A stretch of DNA of 64,000 nucleotides from Xanthobacteraceae bacterium (lineage in GTDB: Bacteria; Pseudomonadota; Alphaproteobacteria; Rhizobiales; Xanthobacteraceae), in contig SCUB01000015.1 in the NCBI GenBank assembly GCA_004297465.1, positions 1 through 64,000 of the forward strand. The letters are read 5' to 3'. The translations under genes and the position numbers were made by a program. How positions within the stretch are numbered: the first letter of the stretch is position 1; every line of letters starts with the position of its first letter. This document shows positions 48,673-56,390 of the stretch, in pieces. A model generated the notes under the pieces. The model searched no databases. It was not told the origin of the DNA and saw only the letters and a list, made by a program, of their open reading frames with translations.

Positions 48673-49848
48673 TTACCGCACCAGTTCTCGCATCGCCGCC
48701 TCGAGGCCTTCAAGGGTGAGCGGAAACATGCGGTTGGCGAACAGGCGCTGGATCATCGTCGTCGACGGCGTGTAGGGCCACTGCCGCTCGGGCACGGGAT
48801 TGAGCCACACCGCATGCGGATAGGTGCGCGTCACGCGCTCCAGCCACGCCGCGCCCGGCTCCTCGTTCATGTGTTCGACCGAGCCGCCGGCCTGGATGAT
48901 CTCGTAGGGGCTCATCGCCGCATCGCCGACAAAGATCACCTTGTAGTCGTGCGGGAAGGTGTGCAGCACGTCCCAGGTCGGCGTGCGGTCGGCGTAGCGG
49001 CGCTCGTTATCCTTCCACACGCTCTCGTAGAGGCAGTTGTGGAAGTAGAAATATTCCATGTGCTTGAATTCGGTCTTGGCCGCCGAGAACAGTTCCTCGA
49101 CCTGCGCGATGTGCCAGTCCATCGAGCCGCCGATGTCGAAGAACAGCAGCACCTTGACGGCGTTGCGCCGCTCGGGACGCATGCGCAGGTCGAGATAGCC
49201 GTGGTTGGCGGTCTCGCGGATGGTGGTGTCGAGATCGAGTTCGTCGGGCGCGCCGGTGCGGGCGAACTTGCGTAAGCGCCTGAGCGCCACCTTGATGTTG
49301 CGCGTGCCCAGCTCGATGTCGCCGTCGAGATCCTTGAACTCGCGCTTGTCCCAGACCTTGACGGCGCGGAAGCTGCCATTCTTCTCCTGGCCGATGCGGA
49401 TGCCGGCCGGCGCATAACCGTAGGCGCCGAACGGCGAGGTGCCGCCGGTGCCGATCCATTTGCTGCCGCCCTGATGGCGCTCCTTCTGCTCCTTGAGCCG
49501 CTCGCGCAGCTTTTCCATCAGATCGTCCCAGCCGAGTTCCTCGAGCTGCTTCTTCTCCTCGTCGGTGAGATATTTCTGCGCCACCTTCTGCAGCCAGTCG
49601 GCGGGAATTCCGGCCTGGTCGGTGCCGTCCGCGAGACTCTCCAGCCCCTTGAAGGTGGTGCCGAACACGCGGTCGAACTTGTCGAGGTTGCGTTCGTCCT
49701 TCACCAGCGCGGCGCGCGACAGATAGTAGAACCCCTCGACCGATTGGCCGGCGAGATCGGCGTCAAGCCCTTCCATCAGCGTGAGATATTCACGCAATGT
49801 GACCGGGAGCTGCGCCTCGCGCAGCGATGTGAAGAATTTCAGGAACAT
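48673..49848 (-). CDS. VWA domain protein, CoxE-like
   Basis: A 391-residue cytoplasmic protein with a CoxE-type von Willebrand A domain. The metal site is in LLFFDIGGSMDWH, a DxGxS MIDAS. The N-terminal half (FLKFFTSLREAQLPVTLREY) is typical of the CoxE family that works with MoxR-type ATPases in metal insertion, for example in CO dehydrogenase maturation. A MoxR gene is present 2 kb away on the other strand (51797-52639), so the pair is split and inverted here. ATG at 49848 gives the usual MFLKFF start; 49860 is an alternative. Confidence 0.88.
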   Translation of the reverse strand: MFLKFFTSLREAQLPVTLREYLTLMEGLDADLAGQSVEGFYYLSRAALVKDERNLDKFDRVFGTTFKGLESLADGTDQAGIPADWLQKVAQKYLTDEEKKQLEELGWDDLMEKLRERLKEQKERHQGGSKWIGTGGTSPFGAYGYAPAGIRIGQEKNGSFRAVKVWDKREFKDLDGDIELGTRNIKVALRRLRKFARTGAPDELDLDTTIRETANHGYLDLRMRPERRNAVKVLLFFDIGGSMDWHIAQVEELFSAAKTEFKHMEYFYFHNCLYESVWKDNERRYADRTPTWDVLHTFPHDYKVIFVGDAAMSPYEIIQAGGSVEHMNEEPGAAWLERVTRTYPHAVWLNPVPERQWPYTPSTTMIQRLFANRMFPLTLEGLEAAMRELVR

Positions 49849-50049
49849 GGGCGGCACCATGCCACAGGCCGTCCGCGCTTGTCACGGGCGCGGGAAGGGC
49901 AGTGCGCCATTGCTTTTGTTCCTTGTCTGTTCTAGCCTGCAAAGGCTGACTATCACCTTGTTGGGACGTGCATTTTTCCCCCGCCGGCGCCGGTTCACGG
50001 AGGCTCGCGGCCGGAAAGACCCGGCCCCATGCGTTTTCCGGGTTGTCCC

Positions 50050-51324
50050 ATGCGTCCCGCCAGCGGTCTCGACGTGCTGTTTCTCGACTTCAACAGCTAC
50101 TTCGCCAGCGTCGAGCAGCAGGACAACCCGCGGCTGCGCGGCCGCCCGGTGGTGGTGTCGCCGCTCGACACCGAGGTCACCTGCGCCATCGCCGCGAGCT
50201 ACGAGGCCAGGGCCCACGGCATCCGCACCGGCACCAAGATCTACGAGGCGCGGCGGCTGTGTCCCGGTCTTGTCGTGGTGCCGGCGCGCCACGAGGTCTA
50301 TGTCGCCTATCACCACCGGCTGATGGACGAGATCCAGAACCATGTTCCGATCCACAAGGTGCATTCGATCGACGAGGTGGCCTGCAAGCTGATCGGCGCC
50401 GAGCGCACGCCGGACAATGCGGTGGCGCTGGCGCGGCGCATCAAGGCTGGCATCGCGGCCAATGTTGGCGCCAGCCTGCGCTCATCCATCGGCTTCGCGC
50501 CGACCACGCTTCTGGCCAAGCTCGCGGCCGAACTGCACAAGCCCGACGGCCTGACGCTGCTGCCGCTCGAGACCCTGCCGGGGGCCATCGCGCATCTCGA
50601 TCTGGCCGACATTCCCGGCATCGGGCGCAACATGGCGGCGCGGCTGCATGCGGCCGGCGTGCACGGCGTCGCCGCGCTGTGGGGCCTCGCGCCCAAGCAG
50701 GCGCGCGCGCTGTGGGGCAGCGTGACCGGCGAACGGTTCTGGTATGCCCTGCACGGCTACGACGTGCCCGACCAGCCGACGGAAAAGCGCGCCATCGGCC
50801 ACAGCCGCGTGCTGCCGGTCGAATTGCGGCCGCCGCATCTGGCCAAGCTGGTGGCGCGGGCGCTGCTGCTCAAGGCGGCGCGCCGGCTGCGCCGCTACGA
50901 GCGCGCGGCCGGATGCCTCAGCCTTTCGGTCCGCGCCGCCGGCTCTCAGCGCCTGGACTCCGCCGCTTCCTTCGCGCCGACCCAGGACAGCTTCCGCCTG
51001 CTCGACGAACTCGACCGGCTGTGGGCGCGCCTTCATCTCGCCGACAGCCGCGCTCCCCGGCTCAAGATGGTGACGATCTACCTGACCGGGCTTGTCGGGC
51101 AGCAGCGCCGCCAGGGCGACCTGTTCGACGCCGCCGGCGCGGCGCATCGGGCGGGCATCCCGGCCGAGCGGCGCGAGCAGATCTGGCATGCGCTCGACGG
51201 ATTGCAGAGCCGCTACGGCCGCAACAGCGTGGCGCTGGCCTCGCAACTGGCCATCGATCTCAAATATCTCGGCGCCAAGATCGCGTTCACCCGCATTCCC
51301 GAGACGCGGGAATTTGACGACTAG
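50050..51324 (+). CDS. Y-family DNA polymerase (DinB/UmuC-like)
   Basis: A 424-residue translesion polymerase. The first catalytic motif is LFLDFNSYFASVEQQ (Asp, with Tyr near the steric-gate position), the second HSIDEVACKL (Asp-Glu). The DinB/UmuC palm continues ARGVRTG-like sequence AHGIRTGTKIYEA. A helix-hairpin-helix LADIPGIGRNMAARLHAAGV and the little-finger domain follow. DFNSYF looks UmuC-like while the rest reads like DinB. The start at ATG 50050 is one of several; 50029 is in frame. It is divergent from the CoxE-like gene. Confidence 0.88.
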   Translation: MRPASGLDVLFLDFNSYFASVEQQDNPRLRGRPVVVSPLDTEVTCAIAASYEARAHGIRTGTKIYEARRLCPGLVVVPARHEVYVAYHHRLMDEIQNHVPIHKVHSIDEVACKLIGAERTPDNAVALARRIKAGIAANVGASLRSSIGFAPTTLLAKLAAELHKPDGLTLLPLETLPGAIAHLDLADIPGIGRNMAARLHAAGVHGVAALWGLAPKQARALWGSVTGERFWYALHGYDVPDQPTEKRAIGHSRVLPVELRPPHLAKLVARALLLKAARRLRRYERAAGCLSLSVRAAGSQRLDSAASFAPTQDSFRLLDELDRLWARLHLADSRAPRLKMVTIYLTGLVGQQRRQGDLFDAAGAAHRAGIPAERREQIWHALDGLQSRYGRNSVALASQLAIDLKYLGAKIAFTRIPETREFDD

Positions 51325-51457
51325 CGCGGAAGGTTTGCCGGAATAGCGGTTTCCCTTTCCGAGGCGCGCTCTAGACTTGCTCTCGCACGTCCGAAAAAGC
51401 CGTGCGGACGGCGCCGGCGACCACCGGCGAAGTAAAAACGGCAAGGGGAGGAAAGGC

Positions 51458-51712
51458 ATGAGCATTGAATCGATTGTCATCTGGCTGATTGTCGGTGCGG
51501 TCGCCGGCTGGCTCGCCGGGATGGTCGTCAAGGGCGGCGGCTTCGGGCTCCTGCGCAACATCGCGATTGGCGTCATCGGCGCCGTGGTGGCCGGCTGGCT
51601 GTTGCCCCGGATCGGCCTGCGCATGAGCGGCGGCACGATGGCGGCGATCATCAACGCCACCATCGGCGGCATCATCGTCCTCGTCGTGCTTTCGCTCCTC
51701 AGACGGGCGTGA
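51458..51712 (+). CDS. GlsB/YeaQ/YmgE family membrane protein
   Basis: An 84-residue protein with three hydrophobic helices and the family pattern IVGAVAGWLAGMVVKGGGFGLLRNIAIGVIGAVVAGWLL. The family is tied to stress response in many bacteria; a molecular role is not known. GGGGAGGAAAGG is a strong ribosome site before the ATG. It is between the polymerase and the MoxR gene on the same strand. Confidence 0.92.
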   Translation: MSIESIVIWLIVGAVAGWLAGMVVKGGGFGLLRNIAIGVIGAVVAGWLLPRIGLRMSGGTMAAIINATIGGIIVLVVLSLLRRA

Positions 51713-51796
51713 TAGGACGCCAGGCGGCCGCAAGCCATGACGGTCGCCTGGCAGTGTCATCGGCGTTTTAGCTATCGAGAGACGAAGATCCGCATC

Positions 51797-52639
51797 ATGA
51801 AATTCACCGGCACGAAAAATTATGTCGCCACCGACGATCTCAAGGTCGCGGTCAATGCGGCCATCGTCCTCGAGCGGCCACTGCTGGTGAAGGGCGAACC
51901 CGGCACCGGCAAGACGGTGCTGGCCGAGGAGGTCGCCGGCGCCATCAACGCGCCGCTGCTGACCTGGCACATCAAGTCCACCACCAAGGCGCAGCAGGGG
52001 CTTTACGAATATGACGCGGTGTCGCGCCTGCGCGACAGCCAGCTCGGCGACCCGCGCGTCTCCGAAATTTCCAACTACATCAAGCGCGGCAAGTTGTGGG
52101 AGGCGTTCACCGCCGCCAACCGGCCGGTGCTGCTGATCGACGAGATCGACAAGGCCGACATCGAGTTTCCCAACGACCTCCTGCTCGAACTCGACCGCAT
52201 GGAATTCCATGTCTACGAGACCGGCGAGACCATCCGCGCCGCCAAGCGGCCGATCGTCGTCATCACCTCGAACAACGAGAAGGAATTGCCCGACGCGTTC
52301 CTGCGCCGCTGTTTCTTCCACTACATCAAGTTCCCCGACGCCGACACCATGAACCAGATCGTCGACGTGCATTTCCCCGGCATCAAGAAGCGGCTGGTGG
52401 AAGAGGCGCTGCGCGTCTTCTTCCAGGTGCGCGACGTGCCGGGCCTGAAGAAGAAGCCGTCGACCTCGGAACTGCTCGACTGGCTCAAGCTGCTACTCAA
52501 CGAGGACATCACGCCCGAGATGCTGCGCGAGCGTGATCCGCGCAAGCTCATTCCGCCGCTGCATGGCGCGCTGTTGAAGAACGAGCAGGACGTGCACTTG
52601 TTCGAGCGCCTGGCGTTTCTGAGCCGGCGCGAGGGCTGA
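51797..52639 (+). CDS. MoxR-type AAA+ ATPase (CoxD-like)
   Basis: A 280-residue MoxR-family AAA+ ATPase. Walker A is GEPGTGKT at residues 33-40, Walker B LLIDEIDKAD (Asp115-Glu116), and the sensor region is VITSNNEKELPDAFLRRC. It is the CoxD partner that energises CoxE-type VWA proteins during metal-cofactor insertion into enzymes. The VWA gene (48673-49848) is not adjacent but lies 2 kb away on the minus strand. An ATG at 51797 begins MKFTGTKNYVATDD. The 3' end carries a terminator hairpin overlapping the stop. Confidence 0.92.
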   Translation: MKFTGTKNYVATDDLKVAVNAAIVLERPLLVKGEPGTGKTVLAEEVAGAINAPLLTWHIKSTTKAQQGLYEYDAVSRLRDSQLGDPRVSEISNYIKRGKLWEAFTAANRPVLLIDEIDKADIEFPNDLLLELDRMEFHVYETGETIRAAKRPIVVITSNNEKELPDAFLRRCFFHYIKFPDADTMNQIVDVHFPGIKKRLVEEALRVFFQVRDVPGLKKKPSTSELLDWLKLLLNEDITPEMLRERDPRKLIPPLHGALLKNEQDVHLFERLAFLSRREG

Positions 52640-52661
52640 GGCGGCTCTCGCCGGCTTTTTG
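52621..52661 (+). terminator. Terminator of the MoxR gene
   Basis: AGCCGGCG (52622-52629) pairs with CGCCGGCT (52649-52656), a perfect 8-base-pair stem with a 19-base loop, then five T (52656-52660). The 5' arm is within the last codons of the gene. Confidence 0.55.
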
Positions 52662-52666
52662 CGCGC

Positions 52667-53365
52667 CTAGATGCCCGGATCGTCGATCAACGGCGTCGGG
52701 CGCGCCAGCTTGGTCAGGTCGGGGCGGCTTTTCAGCGTGATGATCTTGCCGTCGACCTTGACCCCGTAGTCCGCCAGAGTCGCGAAGGTGCGCGACAGCA
52801 CTTCGGGCGCCATGCCGAGGCGGGCCGCCAGCACCTTCTTGTCGAACGGCAACTCGAATCTGCTGCTGGAGCCGGTCTCGGCGTCACGGCGCAACAACCA
52901 GTTGGCCAGCCGTTCGAGGCTCGAACGCAGCTTCTGGTTCTTCAGTTCCTGGACGACGCCGCGATAGGCCAGCGCCTGCTGCCGGGCGATGGCGCGAGCG
53001 AACGCCGGGTCGGTGTCGAACGTCGTCCGCACGGTTTCGGCCGGCAGCATCAGGATGCGGGAAGCTTCCAGCGCGCGCGCCGATTTGAGGTAGGGGCGGT
53101 CGAGAATGACCGCGGCCAGGATGAAGGTGTGGCCCGGTCCCAGCACCGCGACGGTGGTCTCGCGGTCGCGATAGCGCGAGAACACCTCGATCTGGCCATC
53201 CACGACGAGATGCAGAAAATCCGCCGGCTCGCCTTCGTGGGTGAGTTCGACGTGTGACGGAAAGCGTTGCAGGAAGGCGCCATGCAGCAATCGATCGAGG
53301 CTTTCCTCCTTGATCCCTTCGAAGAGGGGCAAGGGAGCGATTGCTTCGCGGTCCTCATGGCGCAT
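52667..53365 (-). CDS. Crp/Fnr-family transcriptional regulator (nar-linked)
   Basis: A 232-residue Crp/Fnr-family regulator. A cyclic-nucleotide-type sensor barrel (residues about 15-130) is followed by a dimer helix (AYRGVVQELKNQKLRSSLERLAN) and a helix-turn-helix (FDKKVLAARLGMAPEVLSRTFATLADYGV). The cysteine cluster of oxygen-sensing FNR is missing, so it fits the NNR/Dnr/NarR type that senses NO or nitrite through another route. AAGGGATG precedes the ATG at 53365. It is divergent from narK with three FNR-type boxes between, which suggests it controls the nar operon and itself. Confidence 0.9.
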   Translation of the reverse strand: MRHEDREAIAPLPLFEGIKEESLDRLLHGAFLQRFPSHVELTHEGEPADFLHLVVDGQIEVFSRYRDRETTVAVLGPGHTFILAAVILDRPYLKSARALEASRILMLPAETVRTTFDTDPAFARAIARQQALAYRGVVQELKNQKLRSSLERLANWLLRRDAETGSSSRFELPFDKKVLAARLGMAPEVLSRTFATLADYGVKVDGKIITLKSRPDLTKLARPTPLIDDPGI

Positions 53366-53416
53366 GGGTCATCCCTTCAGAGGATTTTACATGGAATTTT
53401 CAGTACAATTTATGGA

Positions 53417-53430
53417 CTGATTTTGGTCAA
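53417..53430 (-). promoter_or_regulatory. FNR/NNR-type box near the regulator start
   Basis: Read on the minus strand: TTGACCAAAATCAG, close to TTGAT-N4-ATCAA. It lies 52 bases before the regulator ATG, suited to autoregulation. Confidence 0.4.
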
Positions 53431-53459
53431 TACAAAAATTGTCTGACTGGCGGAACATA

Positions 53460-53473
53460 TTGATCAAAATCTA
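53460..53473 (+). promoter_or_regulatory. FNR/NNR-type box, weaker
   Basis: TTGATCAAAATCTA: the left half TTGAT is perfect and the right half is ATCTA instead of ATCAA. Centred about 145 bases before narK. Confidence 0.35.
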
Positions 53474-53530
53474 AATAGCAACAGACATTCCTCATTTTGG
53501 TGCTTGAATCTGTGCGCTGCACAAACGCCG

Positions 53531-53544
53531 TTGATTTGGATCAT
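53531..53544 (+). promoter_or_regulatory. FNR/NNR-type box before narK
   Basis: TTGATTTGGATCAT matches TTGAT-N4-ATCAA at nine of ten positions. It ends 66 bases before the narK ATG, the best candidate site for anaerobic activation. Confidence 0.6.
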
Positions 53545-53610
53545 GGGGAAATCCGCCGTGCCGTTTTCTAAGTCCGCCCGCTTGCTTGATCGCATTTGCA
53601 GGGAACAACC

Positions 53611-56355
53611 ATGTCGTCGATCGACAAAGGTCAACAAAACCGCGCACTTTGGCTCTCCACCATTGCTTTCACCGTCTGCTTTGCCGTGTGGACGATCTTT
53701 TCGATCATCGGCATTCAGATCAAGCAAGACCTCGGGCTCAACGACACGCAGTTCGGCCTTCTGGTCGGCACGCCGATCCTCACCGGCAGCCTGATTCGGC
53801 TCATCCTCGGCATCTGGACCGACCAATACGGCGGCCGCGTCGTCTATACGCTGACCATGCTCAGCGCCGCGGTGATGACCGCGCTGCTGATCTATGCCCA
53901 TGACTATCCGACCTTCCTGCTCGCGGCGCTCGGCGTGGGTATCGCCGGCGGCTCGTTCTCGGTCGGCGTCGCCTATGTGGCCAAGTGGTACCCCAGGGAA
54001 AAGCAGGGCACGGCGCTCGGCATCTTCGGCGCCGGCAACGTCGGCGCGGCGGTGACCAAGTTCTTCGCTCCGATGGTGATGGTGGCCTACGGCTGGAAGA
54101 CCGTGGCGCTGGTGTGGGCCGCGGGTCTCGCGCTCACCGCGGTGATCTTTTTCCTGTTCACCAACGACGATCCCGACCTGCGGCGCCGCCGCGTCAGCGG
54201 CCAGAAGCCCGAATCGCTGATGTCGATGATGGAGCCGCTGAAGAACATCCAGGTCTGGCGCTTCTCGCTCTATTATTTCTTCGTGTTCGGAGGCTTCGTG
54301 GCGCTGGCGCTGTGGCTGCCGCGCTATCTGATCGGTGTCTACGGCCTCAACATCACCACGGCCGGCATCATCGGCGCAGTCTATTCGATTCCGGCGTCGG
54401 TCTTCCGCGCCTATGGCGGCCATCTGTCCGACAAGTTCGGCGCGCGCCGCATCATGTACTGGACGTTCATGGTTTCGGTGGTCTGCACCTTCGTGCTGTC
54501 CTACCCGCCGACCCAGTACATCGTGCGTGGCATCCAGGGCCCGATCGCCTTCACGACCGAAATGGGCATCGTCGGCTTCATGGTGGTCGCGTTCATCCTT
54601 GGCTTCTTCATGAGCCTGGGCAAGGCCGCGGTCTACAAGCACATCCCGGTCTATTATCCCGACCGTGTCGGCGCCGTCGGCGGGGTCGTCGGGCTTGTCG
54701 GCGGTCTTGGCGGCTTCGTGATGCCGATTGCCTTCGGCGCGCTCAACGACCTGACCGGAGTCTGGCAGAGCTGCTTCTGGCTCCTGTTCTTCATCGTCGC
54801 TGTCTCGCTGGTGTGGATGCACTTCGCCGTCCGCCAGATGGAGATTGAAGCCAACCTGGCCGGGGTGCCGGTCCAGCGTCTGCCGCAATTGCCGGAAATG
54901 CAGCCGATCCACGGCGCGGCCCAGCAGGGGGCGCTGGCGCCGGTCGCCTTGCAGGACTGGCATCCCGAGAACAAGCAGTTCTGGGAATCGGGCGGGCGCG
55001 CCATTGCGCGGCGCAATCTGTGGATCTCGGTCGCCTGCCTGCTGCTCTCGTTCGCGGTGTGGATGGTGTGGTCGGTCGTGGTCGCCAAGCTCCCCGCGGT
55101 CGGCTTCCGCTTCGACACCGAACAGCTGTTCTGGCTGGCGGCGTTGCCGGGTCTGTCGGGCGCGACGCTGCGCATCTTCTACAGCTTCATGCCGCCGATC
55201 TTCGGCGGCCGGCTGTGGACGACGGTGTCGACGTGGTCGCTGATAATCCCCGCGGTTGGCATCGGGCTGGCGGTGCAGAATCCCAACACGCCGTACTGGA
55301 TCTTCCTGGGCCTTGCCCTGCTGTGCGGCTTCGGCGGCGGCAACTTCGCCTCGTCGATGTCCAACATCTCCTTCTTCTTCCCAAAGGCGGAGAAGGGCAA
55401 CGCGCTGGCGCTCAACGCCGGTCTCGGCAATCTCGGCGTCAGCGTGGTGCAGTTCATCGTTCCGCTGGCGATCACCGCGGGCGTGTTCGGCTGGCTCGGC
55501 GGCGATGCGCAGACCGTGGTGGAGGGCGGCAGGACGACCCAGCTCTGGCTGCAGAACGCCGGCTACGTGTTCGTGCCCTTCATTGCCATCAGCGCGTTCG
55601 CGGCGTGGTTCGGCATGGACGACATCGACTCGATGAAGGCCTCCCTCGCCGATCAGGCGGTGATCTTCCGCCGCACCCACAACTGGATCATGTGCTGGCT
55701 CTACACCGGCACGTTCGGTTCCTTCATCGGCTTCTCGGCGGCGTTCCCGCTGCTGTCGAAGATCCTGTTCCCCGAGATCAATGCCCTGAAGTACGCCTTC
55801 CTCGGGCCGCTGGTCGGCGCCGTTGCGCGCGCGGTTGCCGGCAAGCCGTCCGACCGCTTCGGTGGCGGCCGCGTCACCTTCTGGGTGTTCGTCGGCATGA
55901 CGGTGGGCGTCGTCGCGGTGCTGTATGCGATCGGCCTCAAGGGGCAGCCCTTGGCATTCCCGCTGTTCCTGGCGAGCTTCCTGTTCCTGTTCGCGGTCAG
56001 CGGCGTCGGCAACGCGTCGACGTTCCAGATGATCCCGACCATCATGCGCAAGGAAGTGGCCCGGCTCGAACCGCAGCTTGATGCGGCCGAGCGCGTCAAG
56101 CAGTCGGACAAGGAATCGGCGGCGATCATCGGCTTTACCTCGGCGCTTGCCGCCTACGGCGCCTTCTTCATCCCCAAGAGTTTCGGCTCGTCGCTGGCGC
56201 TGACCGGCGGTCCGGAGGTGGCGCTATACGGCTTCCTCGCCTTCTACATCGTCTCCGTTGCGATCACCTGGGGAGTCTACACGCGGCGCGGCGGATTGCT
56301 GTTCGATGTCGAACGCGGTCTGACGCCCGTCTCGGCGACGACCCCGGCCGTTTGA
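53611..56355 (+). CDS. narK: Fused NarK1-NarK2 nitrate/nitrite transporter
   Basis: A 914-residue protein made of two complete major facilitator domains of about 12 helices each. The first half (residues about 1-420) has AGGSFSVGVAYVAKWYPREKQGTALGIFGAGN, the nitrate-signature region. The second half (about 470-900) has GFGGGNFASSMSNISFFFP and GNALALNAGLGN. In Paracoccus the two halves act as NarK1 (proton-nitrate symport, starts import) and NarK2 (nitrate/nitrite exchange). GGGAACAACC lies before the ATG. It leads the nar operon, and narG follows after 35 bases. Confidence 0.95.
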   Translation: MSSIDKGQQNRALWLSTIAFTVCFAVWTIFSIIGIQIKQDLGLNDTQFGLLVGTPILTGSLIRLILGIWTDQYGGRVVYTLTMLSAAVMTALLIYAHDYPTFLLAALGVGIAGGSFSVGVAYVAKWYPREKQGTALGIFGAGNVGAAVTKFFAPMVMVAYGWKTVALVWAAGLALTAVIFFLFTNDDPDLRRRRVSGQKPESLMSMMEPLKNIQVWRFSLYYFFVFGGFVALALWLPRYLIGVYGLNITTAGIIGAVYSIPASVFRAYGGHLSDKFGARRIMYWTFMVSVVCTFVLSYPPTQYIVRGIQGPIAFTTEMGIVGFMVVAFILGFFMSLGKAAVYKHIPVYYPDRVGAVGGVVGLVGGLGGFVMPIAFGALNDLTGVWQSCFWLLFFIVAVSLVWMHFAVRQMEIEANLAGVPVQRLPQLPEMQPIHGAAQQGALAPVALQDWHPENKQFWESGGRAIARRNLWISVACLLLSFAVWMVWSVVVAKLPAVGFRFDTEQLFWLAALPGLSGATLRIFYSFMPPIFGGRLWTTVSTWSLIIPAVGIGLAVQNPNTPYWIFLGLALLCGFGGGNFASSMSNISFFFPKAEKGNALALNAGLGNLGVSVVQFIVPLAITAGVFGWLGGDAQTVVEGGRTTQLWLQNAGYVFVPFIAISAFAAWFGMDDIDSMKASLADQAVIFRRTHNWIMCWLYTGTFGSFIGFSAAFPLLSKILFPEINALKYAFLGPLVGAVARAVAGKPSDRFGGGRVTFWVFVGMTVGVVAVLYAIGLKGQPLAFPLFLASFLFLFAVSGVGNASTFQMIPTIMRKEVARLEPQLDAAERVKQSDKESAAIIGFTSALAAYGAFFIPKSFGSSLALTGGPEVALYGFLAFYIVSVAITWGVYTRRGGLLFDVERGLTPVSATTPAV

Positions 56356-56390
56356 CCCATACATAAACATCCACGCTCAAGGACAAGATC

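Noticed and set aside
53464-55680. Open frame opposite narK
   Set aside because: Shadow frame rich in Arg, Asp, Glu and His; crosses the nar promoter region.
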